Notes under the pieces: generated by a model
Database searches by the model: none
The model's input: the letters and a program-made list of their open reading frames with translations, nothing else
What the model was told of the DNA's origin: nothing
Shown: piece after piece, positions 8,883 to 17,212 of the stretch
Numbering within the stretch: position 1 is the stretch's first letter
Layout of the letters: each line of letters opens with the position of its first letter
Position numbers and translations under genes: made by a program
NCBI RefSeq assembly: GCF_900302495.1
Contig: NZ_OMKW01000002.1
Coordinates: 930,001-994,000 of the forward strand
Direction: 5' to 3'
Source of the DNA: Pontivivens insulae
GTDB taxonomy: Bacteria > Pseudomonadota > Alphaproteobacteria > Rhodobacterales > Rhodobacteraceae
Length of the DNA stretch: 64,000 bases

Positions 8883-8907
8883 CAGGCACATGACGTGGAT
8901 GTGCCTG
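8883..8907. promoter_or_regulatory. 25-bp perfect palindrome, candidate operator upstream of the HNH gene
   Basis: CAGGCACAT (8883-8891) and ATGTGCCTG (8899-8907) are perfect mirror arms around a 7-nt centre. A second palindrome, CAGGT-gtta-ACCTG, follows at 8922-8935. Both lie in the gap upstream of the HNH start. Confidence 0.6.
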
Positions 8908-8949
8908 CCCCAAAGTGTAAACAGGTGTTAACCTGCAGCCATCCACGTG

Positions 8950-8993
8950 GTGCACGGGTTGTGCACACTTTGTGCACGCGCTGTGTACAGCGT
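8950..8993. repeat. Four tandem 11-bp repeats, each headed by GTGCAC/GTGTAC
   Basis: GTGCAC occurs at 8950, 8961 and 8972 and GTGTAC at 8983, an exact 11-bp period, about one helical turn. Each hexamer is itself a palindrome or near-palindrome. The array ends 3 nt before the esterase stop codon and lies about 210 nt upstream of the HNH start. It looks like a phased protein-binding array. Confidence 0.7.
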
Positions 8994-8996
8994 TTT

Positions 8997-9650
8997 TCAG
9001 GAGAGCCAGCCGTGAATGCGCTGGAGTGCCAGCGTCAGACCGTCCGGCGCAATCCCGTGTCCGATCCCCGGGCTCACATGGGTCTGCACGTCAAATCCGG
9101 CCTTTTTCAGAACACCCTCAGCCTCTGGCATCGAAACGGGCGAAACCACCTCATCCGCATCACCATGGATCAGCTGAACCGGCGGCTTCGTGGTCACATC
9201 GCCAATGTCTTCGGGGCGCAATAGACGACCCGAGAACCCGACAATCCCAGCCAGCGCACTCTCACGACGCGGTCCGACATGAAGGCTCATCATCGTGCCC
9301 TGACTAAAGCCCACGAGGACGGTTCGCTCAGGCCCAATCCCTGTATCTGCCTGAACTTCATCAAGAAATCCGTGCAACTTTTCAGATGATGCCGCAAAGC
9401 TACGGCCCATCTCGACCTCGCTTGAGCCATCCATCCACGGGATCGGAAACCACTGATGGCCCATCGGATTAACCGTGCAAGGCTCGGGCGCATTGGGCGA
9501 CATGAACATCACATTGGGCAGATGCGGAGCAAGCGGATCGGCCAGCCCGATCAGGTCGTTGCCATCTGCTCCATACCCGTGCAGCAGGATCACAAGCGCA
9601 TCCGCGTGGCCTGATTTCGCCTCGCGTACCGGTCCTGTCAAAAATGCCAT
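8997..9650 (-). CDS. Alpha/beta hydrolase, carboxylesterase/phospholipase (YpfH-like)
   Basis: A 217-residue esterase matching the small carboxylesterase family. It has the oxyanion region VILLHGYGADGNDLIGLA, the nucleophile elbow GFSQGTMMS, an Asp in IHGDADEVVSP and a His in GIGHGIAPDG, giving a complete Ser-Asp-His triad. There is no signal peptide, so it should be cytosolic. It is followed by the HNH gene on the same strand after the repeat-bearing gap, and precedes no obvious pathway partners. The natural ester is unknown. Confidence 0.9.
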   Translation of the reverse strand: MAFLTGPVREAKSGHADALVILLHGYGADGNDLIGLADPLAPHLPNVMFMSPNAPEPCTVNPMGHQWFPIPWMDGSSEVEMGRSFAASSEKLHGFLDEVQADTGIGPERTVLVGFSQGTMMSLHVGPRRESALAGIVGFSGRLLRPEDIGDVTTKPPVQLIHGDADEVVSPVSMPEAEGVLKKAGFDVQTHVSPGIGHGIAPDGLTLALQRIHGWLS

Positions 9651-9671
9651 CTCAACTCTTCCTTCATAAAT

Positions 9672-10304
9672 TCAGCGTATGCCCTCTCGGGACTTTGCCA
9701 CCCTGTAATAGGCCCACAGCAACCGCGCAGCGACCGACCGCCACGGGCTCCAATCCTCAGCCAGCTTGCGCAACTCCTTCTCGCTGGGCCGTTCGGGCAG
9801 ATCAAACAGGATGCGCGCGGCCTCCTGCAAGGCCAGATCGCCCGGGGCGAACACATCTGCTCGGCCGAGGGAGAACATGGCATAGATTTCTGCCGTCCAG
9901 ACACCGATCCCCTTGACCTCTGTCAGTTGGGCGACGACCTCGGCATCAGGAAGGGATCGCAACGCCACATAGTCGAGATCCGCGTCGATCAGCGCGCGCA
10001 CGTAGCGCAGTTTGGGCCGCGACAACCCAAGGGCGCGAAGTGCGTCATCATCCAACTTTCTGCATCCGTCCGCAGAAACGGCATCTGCCGCCTCCAACCT
10101 TGCCCAAATTCCGCTGGCCGCCGCGACGGAGATTTGTTGGCTGACGATTGCGGACAATAGGGCCTGAAAGCCGTCATCGCGCCGCCGCAGCGGCAAGGGT
10201 CCCGTCTGCGCAAGGGCCCGCGCAAAGCGCGGCTCATGCTGCGCCAACCAAGCGGCACCCTCAGCAACATCCGCGTCCGCGTGAATGCAGCGCCCAATAC
10301 TCAA
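9672..10304 (-). CDS. DNA-3-methyladenine glycosylase II-like (HhH-GPD) base-excision enzyme
   Basis: A 210-residue protein of the AlkA/MagIII class. The helix-hairpin-helix and catalytic region reads LTEVKGIGVWTAEIYAM followed by FAPGDLALQEA, where the Asp is the expected catalytic residue. An upstream segment LLSAIVSQQISVAAA is the typical amino-terminal helix. The only plausible start is TTG at 10304, whose bases overlap the upstream HAD stop (TTGA), so translation is probably coupled. It removes alkylated purines by family role. Confidence 0.88.
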   Translation of the reverse strand: MSIGRCIHADADVAEGAAWLAQHEPRFARALAQTGPLPLRRRDDGFQALLSAIVSQQISVAAASGIWARLEAADAVSADGCRKLDDDALRALGLSRPKLRYVRALIDADLDYVALRSLPDAEVVAQLTEVKGIGVWTAEIYAMFSLGRADVFAPGDLALQEAARILFDLPERPSEKELRKLAEDWSPWRSVAARLLWAYYRVAKSREGIR

Positions 10305-10957
10305 ATCGTTTGGCCCGCCCGCAAGAACGGTGCCTCGGTCAAGAGTGCGGGCAGTTCCGACATAGAGGCAAACCCTTGCGCACCCATATCTTTTCCGTGT
10401 GGAGCATAGGCCAATGCCGCTATTCCGGCAGCCTGCGCCGCCTTGATGCCTGTCCGGCTATCCTCGATCACGACAGCCTCGTGCGCGGCAACGCCGGTCA
10501 ATGCCAGAGCAGCCAGGTAAACATCAGGTGCGGGCTTGGGCGCGGCCACATCCTGCCGGCTTACGATCCGCCCGACAAACCGGTCGAGCAGCCCGGTCCG
10601 GCCCAGCGTGATCTCCATCTTGCGCCGTGGCCCGTTTGAACCAATGGCCATCTCAAGCCCCTGCCCCGCACACCAGTCGAGCATCTCTGCTACACCCGGA
10701 ATCAGCTCAACTTGCTGTGCAAGGGCCTCAAAAATTTCTTCGTAAAGTGCATCGCGCCAGCCCTCTTCAATCCGCGCACCCATCGCGGCCGCCTTCTCTC
10801 CGACGCCCTGAATTGTGCCCCCTACAAAATTCTCCTCAACCTCGTGCTGCGTCATTTCCAGCCCGCGTGCGGCCAGATTTCTTTGAATGATCGCGTTGGT
10901 TAGCGGCTCACTGTCCACCAGAACACCGTCGCAATCGAAGATCACAGCTTTGAGCAT
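10301..10957 (-). CDS. HAD-superfamily phosphatase (beta-phosphoglucomutase/phosphoglycolate phosphatase-like)
   Basis: A 218-residue HAD protein starting at ATG 10957. Motif I is FDCDGVLVDSE with the nucleophile and acid/base Asp, motif II is AIGSNGPRRKME, and motif III/IV is AAPKPAPDVYL ... VIEDSRTGIKAAQAAG. The helical cap between motifs I and II is of the C1 type. Substrate is likely a small sugar phosphate; it cannot be specified. It is the first gene of a two-gene unit with the DNA glycosylase and diverges from the MFS gene across 39 nt. Confidence 0.9.
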   Translation of the reverse strand: MLKAVIFDCDGVLVDSEPLTNAIIQRNLAARGLEMTQHEVEENFVGGTIQGVGEKAAAMGARIEEGWRDALYEEIFEALAQQVELIPGVAEMLDWCAGQGLEMAIGSNGPRRKMEITLGRTGLLDRFVGRIVSRQDVAAPKPAPDVYLAALALTGVAAHEAVVIEDSRTGIKAAQAAGIAALAYAPHGKDMGAQGFASMSELPALLTEAPFLRAGQTI

Positions 10958-10996
10958 CGTGTTGATTTCCCCGCATCTGAGGTTCAAAGAGATCGC

Positions 10997-12229
10997 ATGA
11001 CCGATCTTTCCTCCCCCCTTGTCGATGATCGCCGCGCGCGGCGCAATGTTGCAGTTCTCGTGGCCGCGCAGGGCCTTTTGGGCGCGCAAATGCCGGTGGC
11101 CTTCGTCTTGGGCGGGCTTGCCGGGCAACTGCTTGCAGAAAACAAGCTCTATGCCACGCTGCCCATTTCGATGGTGGTGATTGTTTCGATGATCGCGGCA
11201 CCGATCCTGTCAATGTTGATGGGGCGCATCGGACGGCAATGGGGCTTTTTCATTGGGGCTGCGGGGGGCGCAATCGGTGCTGCACTCAGCGTACAGGCGC
11301 TGCTCACCGGCAGTTTCACGCTGCTGCTGATCGGGCACGGATTGACCGGTATCTATATGGCCGCACAGGGCTTTTACCGTTTCGCTGCCACAGATGTTGC
11401 CAGCGAGGCATTCCGTCCAAAGGCGATTTCATATGTTCTCGCAGGCGGATTGGCCTCGGCCATTATCGGCCCTCAGATCGTCATCTGGTTTGGTGAGGCT
11501 TTGGCCCCGATCCAGTTTGCGGGAGGGTATGCAGCGATTGTGCTCGTCAACGTCGTCGGCGCGTTTCTGTTCTTCTTCCTCGACATCCCAAAGCCCGCAC
11601 GCACCAGCGAGGATGGCGCATCAGGCCGCCCGATGAGAGAGATCCTGGCACAGCCCCGCGTCTACACCGCAATCATTTGCGGCATGGTCTCCTATGCGCT
11701 GATGAACCTGATGATGACCTCCACCCCGTTGGCCGTCGTCGGGTGCGGTTTCACCACCGAGGATGCAGCCAGTGTGGTACAGTTCCATGTTCTGGCGATG
11801 TTCGCGCCTAGCTTCTTCACCGGCAGTTTGATTGCGCGCTATGGTGTGGAGCGGATCATCGCCATCGGCCTTGCCCTGTTGCTGCTGGCGGGCATCGTTG
11901 CCTTGTCAGGCGTGGAGCTTGGTCAGTTCTATGCGGCCCTCATCCTTCTGGGACTTGGCTGGAATTTTGGCTTCATCGGTGCCACCGCCATGCTGACCTC
12001 CGCCCATCGGCCCGAGGAACGGGCGAAGGTGCAGGGCCTCAATGATTTCCTCGTCTTCGGTATGGTCGCCGTGGCGAGCTTCGCCTCCGGCGGGCTGATG
12101 AACGGCGTCGGCGCAGATGACGTTCTGCTCGGCTGGTCGGCCGTGAACTACGCCATGGTGCCGTTCCTGCTGCTCGCGGGAATTGTGCTCGGCCTTTATG
12201 TTCTGCGCGGCAAGGCAGCGATGGCCTGA
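10997..12229 (+). CDS. Major facilitator superfamily transporter
   Basis: A 410-residue membrane protein with about twelve hydrophobic segments split into two halves by a charged loop (DIPKPARTSEDGASGRPMRE) near residue 200. The cytoplasmic loop between TM2 and TM3 has MGRIGRQWG, the MFS motif A position. The family includes drug or metabolite exporters; no substrate can be inferred from sequence or neighbours. It diverges from the HAD/glycosylase pair and converges on the phytoene-synthase-like gene, whose stop lies 4 nt beyond. Confidence 0.9.
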   Translation: MTDLSSPLVDDRRARRNVAVLVAAQGLLGAQMPVAFVLGGLAGQLLAENKLYATLPISMVVIVSMIAAPILSMLMGRIGRQWGFFIGAAGGAIGAALSVQALLTGSFTLLLIGHGLTGIYMAAQGFYRFAATDVASEAFRPKAISYVLAGGLASAIIGPQIVIWFGEALAPIQFAGGYAAIVLVNVVGAFLFFFLDIPKPARTSEDGASGRPMREILAQPRVYTAIICGMVSYALMNLMMTSTPLAVVGCGFTTEDAASVVQFHVLAMFAPSFFTGSLIARYGVERIIAIGLALLLLAGIVALSGVELGQFYAALILLGLGWNFGFIGATAMLTSAHRPEERAKVQGLNDFLVFGMVAVASFASGGLMNGVGADDVLLGWSAVNYAMVPFLLLAGIVLGLYVLRGKAAMA

Positions 12230-12233
12230 CGCG

Positions 12234-13040
12234 CTACCACCGCCCTGTGAGAGAGCGCATAAGCAAACCGCCCTTACGGGCAAAGTCCGAGCGCGGCACG
12301 CCTTGCAATATGCATTCAGGGTCTTTCACCACGGCTTTGAGCACTGCTTCGCTTTGCCAAGTGGCGCGCAGCGCAGGAACGGCGGCTGCGGGTGCCCCAA
12401 TCTTGCGCGCGTCAGCCAGTCGGTCGAGGCCTTGGATCGCGATGCTCGACAGCACCTCCCGTTCCAGCGATCCCATTTGGCCATTCAGCAACGCCGTGCG
12501 GTCAAAGCCGCCCGGAACCGGATCACGTCCCGCCGCCCAAAGCGCCGGGAGGGCTCGCATCAGGTTCGCTGCACCCATGGCCCACCCAGCCGCGCGCGCC
12601 ATCTTCGCGGCCTCGCCCGCGCCAAGCGCCTGAACGGCAAGGGCCATTAATCCACCAGAGGTCGCCGCGATATAGGCATCAAAGCTGGCCCGTCCTGCAT
12701 GCGCATCGTCGTAGATGTCAAAGGCGCGCGCGTCGATCAGGGCATCGAACGGTGCGCGTGGCAGATCATGTGCCGCAATCACCTCGGCCAGTGGGGCCAC
12801 GACCTCATGACGGCGTGTCGGTTTGCCATCGTAGATTTCGGCGATGGCATCGCGCCACCATTGCAGGCGGATCTCAGCCAACGGTGCCTCGCTGACGACC
12901 CACGGTGCCTTGGCCACTTCCGAGTTGAAAGCATAGAGTGGGAACAGGACCTCACGCGCCGCGACCGGACCGCTCATCGCGCTCAGGAATCGATCGGGAT
13001 CGGCATTCTCAACCAATGCTGCACAATCCTGCCAGCTCAT
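12234..13040 (-). CDS. Squalene/phytoene synthase-family protein, NDUFAF6-like
   Basis: A 268-residue protein starting at ATG 13040, overlapping the methyltransferase stop as ATGA. The segments LFPLYAFNSEVAKAPWVVSE and AEIRLQWWRDAIAEIY, and the later AANLMRALPALWAAGR, place it in the SQS/PSY superfamily. It has one weak acidic motif (YDDAH) but no clear pair of DxxxD diphosphate-binding motifs. This resembles the NDUFAF6/complex-I-assembly branch more than true phytoene synthases, and no carotenoid genes surround it. Catalytic activity is therefore doubtful. Confidence 0.8.
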   Translation of the reverse strand: MSWQDCAALVENADPDRFLSAMSGPVAAREVLFPLYAFNSEVAKAPWVVSEAPLAEIRLQWWRDAIAEIYDGKPTRRHEVVAPLAEVIAAHDLPRAPFDALIDARAFDIYDDAHAGRASFDAYIAATSGGLMALAVQALGAGEAAKMARAAGWAMGAANLMRALPALWAAGRDPVPGGFDRTALLNGQMGSLEREVLSSIAIQGLDRLADARKIGAPAAAVPALRATWQSEAVLKAVVKDPECILQGVPRSDFARKGGLLMRSLTGRW

Positions 13041-13765
13041 GCCGGTTCCACCACAAAGACCGCGTAGGCATAGTTGTCGCCCCAACGACGGAACAGAGCG
13101 ACCTCCTCTGCCGCGCCTTCCAATACCGCGCGAAGTGTTTCGTCAGCCTCCGGCCTTAGCGCCTCAGCCCGTGTGCCCAATGGGCCAAGATAGTCCTCCC
13201 AATCCGACTTGGGCTGGACGAAATCGGATACAACACGAAATCCCGCCGCCTCAACGCGCGCACGCACGCCCGTCCGGTTGGTCATCTGAGGGTATTCCAT
13301 CCAAAACAGCCGGGCGGCCTCATCAGGTTGTTTTCGAATCCAGATGACCTCTGAGAAGGCGATGCGTCCGCCCGGTGCAAGCAGGGGACGCCAGGTCCGC
13401 AAGCCGTCCTCAACCCCCAGAAAATAGAGCGCGCCTTCACAGAGAATAAGATCAAGCGTTCCTTGTGCAAAACCAGGATCGGCCATGTCAGCCTGTCGCG
13501 TCGAAAGCCGCGCGCTGAGCCCCGCAGCAGAGGCACGCTGGCGCAACGTCTCAAGATAGGGTCCGTGATGATCGACGGCGGTGACCCGCGCCTCCGGCAA
13601 GGCCCGCAGGGCGACGAGTGAGGCCGCCCCCGGCCCGCTGCCCATATCCGCAATCTGCGCGGCCCCATGGATGCCTGCCTCACCCAACGTGCGCAAGGTC
13701 GTGGCATCGGAGCCCGGAGCCTCTCGCAAAAGACCCTGATGCAAGGTGAAAATCGGATCGGTCAC
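13037..13765 (-). CDS. Class I SAM-dependent methyltransferase
   Basis: A 242-residue methyltransferase. The SAM-binding motif I is IADMGSGPGAASL, motif II VTAVDHHGPYLE, and the post-motif region DLILCEGALYFLG. I favour GTG 13765 (MTDPIFTLHQGLL after processing), preceded by AAAGGGGC; a TTG 8 codons upstream also exists. The substrate is unknown. It overlaps the SQS/PSY-like gene by 4 nt and follows cimA, whose stop lies 41 nt upstream of this start. The coupling hints at a joint role with the downstream gene. Confidence 0.85.
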   Translation of the reverse strand: MTDPIFTLHQGLLREAPGSDATTLRTLGEAGIHGAAQIADMGSGPGAASLVALRALPEARVTAVDHHGPYLETLRQRASAAGLSARLSTRQADMADPGFAQGTLDLILCEGALYFLGVEDGLRTWRPLLAPGGRIAFSEVIWIRKQPDEAARLFWMEYPQMTNRTGVRARVEAAGFRVVSDFVQPKSDWEDYLGPLGTRAEALRPEADETLRAVLEGAAEEVALFRRWGDNYAYAVFVVEPA

Positions 13766-13806
13766 GCCTGCCCCTTTAACTTTCCCCAAATACGCATGTT
13801 GCGCCG

Positions 13807-15432
13807 TCAGACAGGTGCGCCATCCCGGATCAATTTCCAGACCACCGCATCCTTGAGCGCCTGAAAACTTGCGTCGACAATGTTTTCTGACACCCCGACC
13901 GTGGACCAGCGGCGGCCATGCGCGTCTTCACTGTCGATCAGAACGCGGGTTACGGCCTCGGTCCCGCCATTAGTGATGCGAACCTTGAAGTCCACCAGCT
14001 TCATATCGTCGATATAGTCCTGATAGCGGCCCAGATCCCGGCGCAGCGCGGCAGAAAGCGCATGAACCGGACCTTGATCCGCCTCACTTTCGCCAAAGAA
14101 ACTGTCAGCAGCGGAGATGATGCGTTCACCTGCAATCTCGACGACGACGACGGCCTCGGACACCGTGATCCGCTCACCCTTTGCATTGCGTCGCTTCTCG
14201 ACCGTGACGCGGTAGCGCTCCACCTCAAAGAAAGTCGGCAACTGGCCGAGGATGTGTCGCGCCACCAGTTCGAAAGAGCCGCGCGCGCTGTCATAGGCAA
14301 AGCCCTGATCCTCGCGCAATTTGATTTCATCGAGGATCATGCCGAGGCGTGGGTCGCCCTTCTCCACGGTGATACCCGCCTCATCGAGGCGCTTTTTCAG
14401 GTTTGACTGCCCCGCCTGATTGGACATGGGAACGACGCGGGCATTGCCGACGATTTCCGGCACCACATGCTCATAGGTGGTCGGATCCTTGAGGATGGCA
14501 GACGCATGCAGGCCCGCCTTATGGGTAAAGGCGGACGCACCGACATAGGCGGCATGGCGGTTCGGAACCCGGTTTAGGATATCGTCGAGCATCCGGCTGA
14601 TCCGCGTCAGATCCGCCAGTTTCTCCACCGGAATGCCCGTGTCGAACTGGCTGGCAAACGGTTCTTTCAGCAGCAACGTCGGGATGATCGAGACGAGGTT
14701 GGCGTTGCCGCACCGCTCTCCCAATCCGTTGAGCGTGCCCTGAATTTGACGTGCGCCCGCCTCAACCGCAGCGAGCGACCCGGCGACCGCCGTTTCGGTG
14801 TCATTATGCGTGTGGATGCCGAGCTTTTCGCCAGGAACGCCAGAGGCGATGACCTCCCGCACGATGCGCCCAATCTCTTCGGGCAGCGTGCCACCATTGG
14901 TGTCGCAGAGCACAACCCAGCGACACCCGGCGTCCAGCGCGTCATGCAGACATGCGAGGGCGTAGTCCGGGTTCGACTTGTAACCGTCAAAGAAGTGTTC
15001 GGCGTCAAACAGCGCCTCGCGGCCCTGAGCGACGATGTGAGAGAAGCTGTCGCGGATATTCTCGCGGTTTTCGTCCAACGTGATGCCCAGCGCGGTTGTG
15101 ACGTGGAACTCGTGGCTCTTGCCCACGAGGCAGACGGCTGGTGTGCCTGCGTTGAGCACCCCGGAAAGCACCTCGTCATTCGCCGCAGAGCGCCCGGCGC
15201 GCTTTGTCATGCCAAAGGCGGTGAAGGTGGCGCGACTGAGCGTCGGCGCTGCGTCGAAAAAATCGCTGTCGGTCGGGTTGGCGCCGGGCCAGCCGCCCTC
15301 GACATAATCGAGCCCCAACTCATCAAGGGCGCGCGCGATGCGCTGCTTGTCATCAAGCGAAAAATCCACGCCATGGGTCTGCTGCCCATCGCGAAGGGTG
15401 GTGTCGAAGAGGGAGAGTTTTTCGCGGGTCAT
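13807..15432 (-). CDS. cimA: Citramalate synthase
   Basis: A 541-residue enzyme of the LeuA/CimA group. The catalytic start is FDTTLRDGQQTHGVDFSLDDK, with VEGGWPGANPTD specific to the CimA subgroup. GIHTHNDTETAVA and QGTLNGLGERCGNANL carry the metal-binding His pair and conserved loops. The carboxy third is the regulatory LeuA dimer domain, ending near ALKDAVVWKLI. CimA condenses pyruvate and acetyl-CoA to citramalate for isoleucine synthesis independent of threonine. Its leader region holds a large structured repeat, 15485-15586. Confidence 0.96.
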   Translation of the reverse strand: MTREKLSLFDTTLRDGQQTHGVDFSLDDKQRIARALDELGLDYVEGGWPGANPTDSDFFDAAPTLSRATFTAFGMTKRAGRSAANDEVLSGVLNAGTPAVCLVGKSHEFHVTTALGITLDENRENIRDSFSHIVAQGREALFDAEHFFDGYKSNPDYALACLHDALDAGCRWVVLCDTNGGTLPEEIGRIVREVIASGVPGEKLGIHTHNDTETAVAGSLAAVEAGARQIQGTLNGLGERCGNANLVSIIPTLLLKEPFASQFDTGIPVEKLADLTRISRMLDDILNRVPNRHAAYVGASAFTHKAGLHASAILKDPTTYEHVVPEIVGNARVVPMSNQAGQSNLKKRLDEAGITVEKGDPRLGMILDEIKLREDQGFAYDSARGSFELVARHILGQLPTFFEVERYRVTVEKRRNAKGERITVSEAVVVVEIAGERIISAADSFFGESEADQGPVHALSAALRRDLGRYQDYIDDMKLVDFKVRITNGGTEAVTRVLIDSEDAHGRRWSTVGVSENIVDASFQALKDAVVWKLIRDGAPV

Positions 15433-15484
15433 TGGGCGGTCTCCCCAAAAGGCGTTTGGCAGTAGCTCTTTACGTCATAACAGA

Positions 15485-15586
15485 GGGCATTTCCCGACCG
15501 CGGGTGGGGAAGAATTCCCCGCATCGCTCCGCAGGAGCGCGCCTTTGGCGCGACGGGGCGGTCGGGGAATGCCCGGTCTACGACCG
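15485..15586. repeat. Cloverleaf-like nested inverted repeat between cysS and cimA
   Basis: Outer arms 15485-15500 and 15559-15574 pair over 16 bp with one G-T. Inside are three hairpins: GGGGAA-GAA-TTCCCC (15506-15520), CGCTCC-GCA-GGAGCG (15525-15539) and CGCGCC-TTT-GGCGCG (15538-15552, sharing 2 nt with the previous one). A fifth hairpin CGGTC-TAC-GACCG follows at 15574-15586. It starts 53 nt upstream of the cimA ATG. It may be a dispersed REP-like repeat, a leader RNA structure or a processing/termination site. Confidence 0.75.
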
Positions 15587-15613
15587 AGCCAGGGAGAATT
15601 TGGACGAACCCCA

Positions 15614-16978
15614 TCACTCCACCCCTTCCAGCTTCGTCGCATCAAACTCGGGTGACAGTTCCCAGACAGCACCCTCAGCGGTGTCTTTCACCACCACTCC
15701 GGCGGCTGCGAATGCATCGCGGATCGCATCTGCTTTGGCGAAATCTTTCGCTTTGCGCGCCTCCGCCCGGGCTACGATCAGCGCTTCGATCAATGTGGCT
15801 GCATCCCCGGCCTCGGGCCCCTCTGTCCACGCGCCCATCCCTGGCAAAAGTAGTCCGAGCACCTGTGCTCCGGCCAGCAACTCCGCAGGATCGGCCAAGG
15901 CGTGCAGCGCGGCTATCGCCCGTGGGGTGGTGAGGTCATCCGCAAGCGCTTCCAGAACGGACGCGGGCACGGCGGCTGAGGGCTCGACGCCCTCTGTCGC
16001 CGTCCGCCACTTACGCAAAACGGTCTCTGCCTCTTTCGCGGCGCGATCCGTCCAGTCCATCGGCGCACGGTAGTGCGTCGAAAGCAAAACGAAGCGGATC
16101 ACCTCACCCGGATAGCCCTTCTCCAAAAGATCCTGCACGGTGAGGAAGTTGCCCAGCGATTTGGACATCTTCTCCCCCTCGACCTGAAGGAAGCCGTTGT
16201 GCATCCAGATGGACGCCATATCGTCATGGCCATGGGCGCAGCGGCTTTGCGCAGCTTCATTCTCATGATGCGGAAAGGCGAGGTCGATGCCACCACCGTG
16301 GATGTCGAAGCGCTCTCCCAGAATGTCGCGCGCCATGGCGGAGCACTCGATATGCCAGCCCGGACGGCCGCGGCCCCAGGGACTGTCCCATCCCGGTGTG
16401 TCGTCATCCGACGGCTTCCAGAGGACAAAATCCATCGGGTCGCGCTTGTAAGGCGCGACTTCGACGCGGGCACCCGCGATCATGTCATCAAGGTTGCGAT
16501 GGGACAGCGAACCATAGTCCGGATCGCTCTTCACATCGAACAGCGCATGCCCCTCCGCGGCATAAGCGTGGCCCTTTGCGATCAGTTCCTCGATCATCGC
16601 GATCATCTGCCCGACATAGGCCGTGGCGCGGGGCATGTGGTCGGGCTCGGCGTTGCCCAGCGCGCCCATGTCGGACAGATACCAGCCGATCGTCTCCTCG
16701 GTGATGTCACCGATGGAGCGGCCCGTTTCCGCCGCCTTCGCGTTGATCTTGTCATCTACGTCGGTGAAGTTCCGCACGTAAGTCACATTCTGCGCGCCAT
16801 AGACCTCACGCAGCAGCCGCGAGAGCACGTCGAAGATCACGACAGGGCGCGCATTGCCGATATGGGCGCGGTCATAGACGGTGGGTCCGCACACATACAT
16901 GCCGATCTTGCCGGGCGTGACCGGCTGAAGCTCTTTCTTGGCTTTTGTCTTGGTATCGTGAAGGCGGATCGTGGTCAT
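15614..16978 (-). CDS. cysS: Cysteinyl-tRNA synthetase
   Basis: A 454-residue class I synthetase. The HIGH motif is seen in [16 protein letters not shown], the cysteine-zinc site includes Cys in [10 protein letters not shown] and later in WHIECSAM, and the KMSKS loop is [23 protein letters not shown] is also diagnostic. The length is typical. It charges tRNA-Cys with cysteine. It is first in a minus-strand series with cimA; the structured repeat separates the two genes. Confidence 0.98.
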   Translation of the reverse strand: MTTIRLHDTKTKAKKELQPVTPGKIGMYVCGPTVYDRAHIGNARPVVIFDVLSRLLREVYGAQNVTYVRNFTDVDDKINAKAAETGRSIGDITEETIGWYLSDMGALGNAEPDHMPRATAYVGQMIAMIEELIAKGHAYAAEGHALFDVKSDPDYGSLSHRNLDDMIAGARVEVAPYKRDPMDFVLWKPSDDDTPGWDSPWGRGRPGWHIECSAMARDILGERFDIHGGGIDLAFPHHENEAAQSRCAHGHDDMASIWMHNGFLQVEGEKMSKSLGNFLTVQDLLEKGYPGEVIRFVLLSTHYRAPMDWTDRAAKEAETVLRKWRTATEGVEPSAAVPASVLEALADDLTTPRAIAALHALADPAELLAGAQVLGLLLPGMGAWTEGPEAGDAATLIEALIVARAEARKAKDFAKADAIRDAFAAAGVVVKDTAEGAVWELSPEFDATKLEGVE

Positions 16979-17212
16979 GTCAGTGGCTTTCGCGCGTCGG
17001 AAAAGGAACCCCGCGCGGGCCTATCAGGTCATGGATCGGATGAAAACGACGAAACCCCGCGCGGACGATATGTCAGGCGGTAATGCAAATCCGGAAGATG
17101 ATGTTTGCGTTCGTCATGTGTCGATACATATCCGCGCTTTGACGTGGCGCGCAACCCCTTGCGCAGCCAAGCCTGAGCAGATCAGAGTGCGGCTTCACGT
17201 CAGGAGGTGCTC

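Noticed and set aside
8895-9224. Plus-strand frame covering the repeat region and the esterase gene
   Set aside because: It is antisense to a clear esterase, has no family resemblance and no good ribosome site.
12234-13040. Phytoene synthase of a carotenoid cluster
   Set aside because: No other crt genes nearby and no convincing pair of DxxxD motifs; an assembly-factor relative is more likely.
17007-17064. AACCCCGCGCGG occurring twice, 46 bp apart, between cysS and the aminotransferase
   Set aside because: Short GC-rich repeat expected by chance at this composition; no further structure around it.
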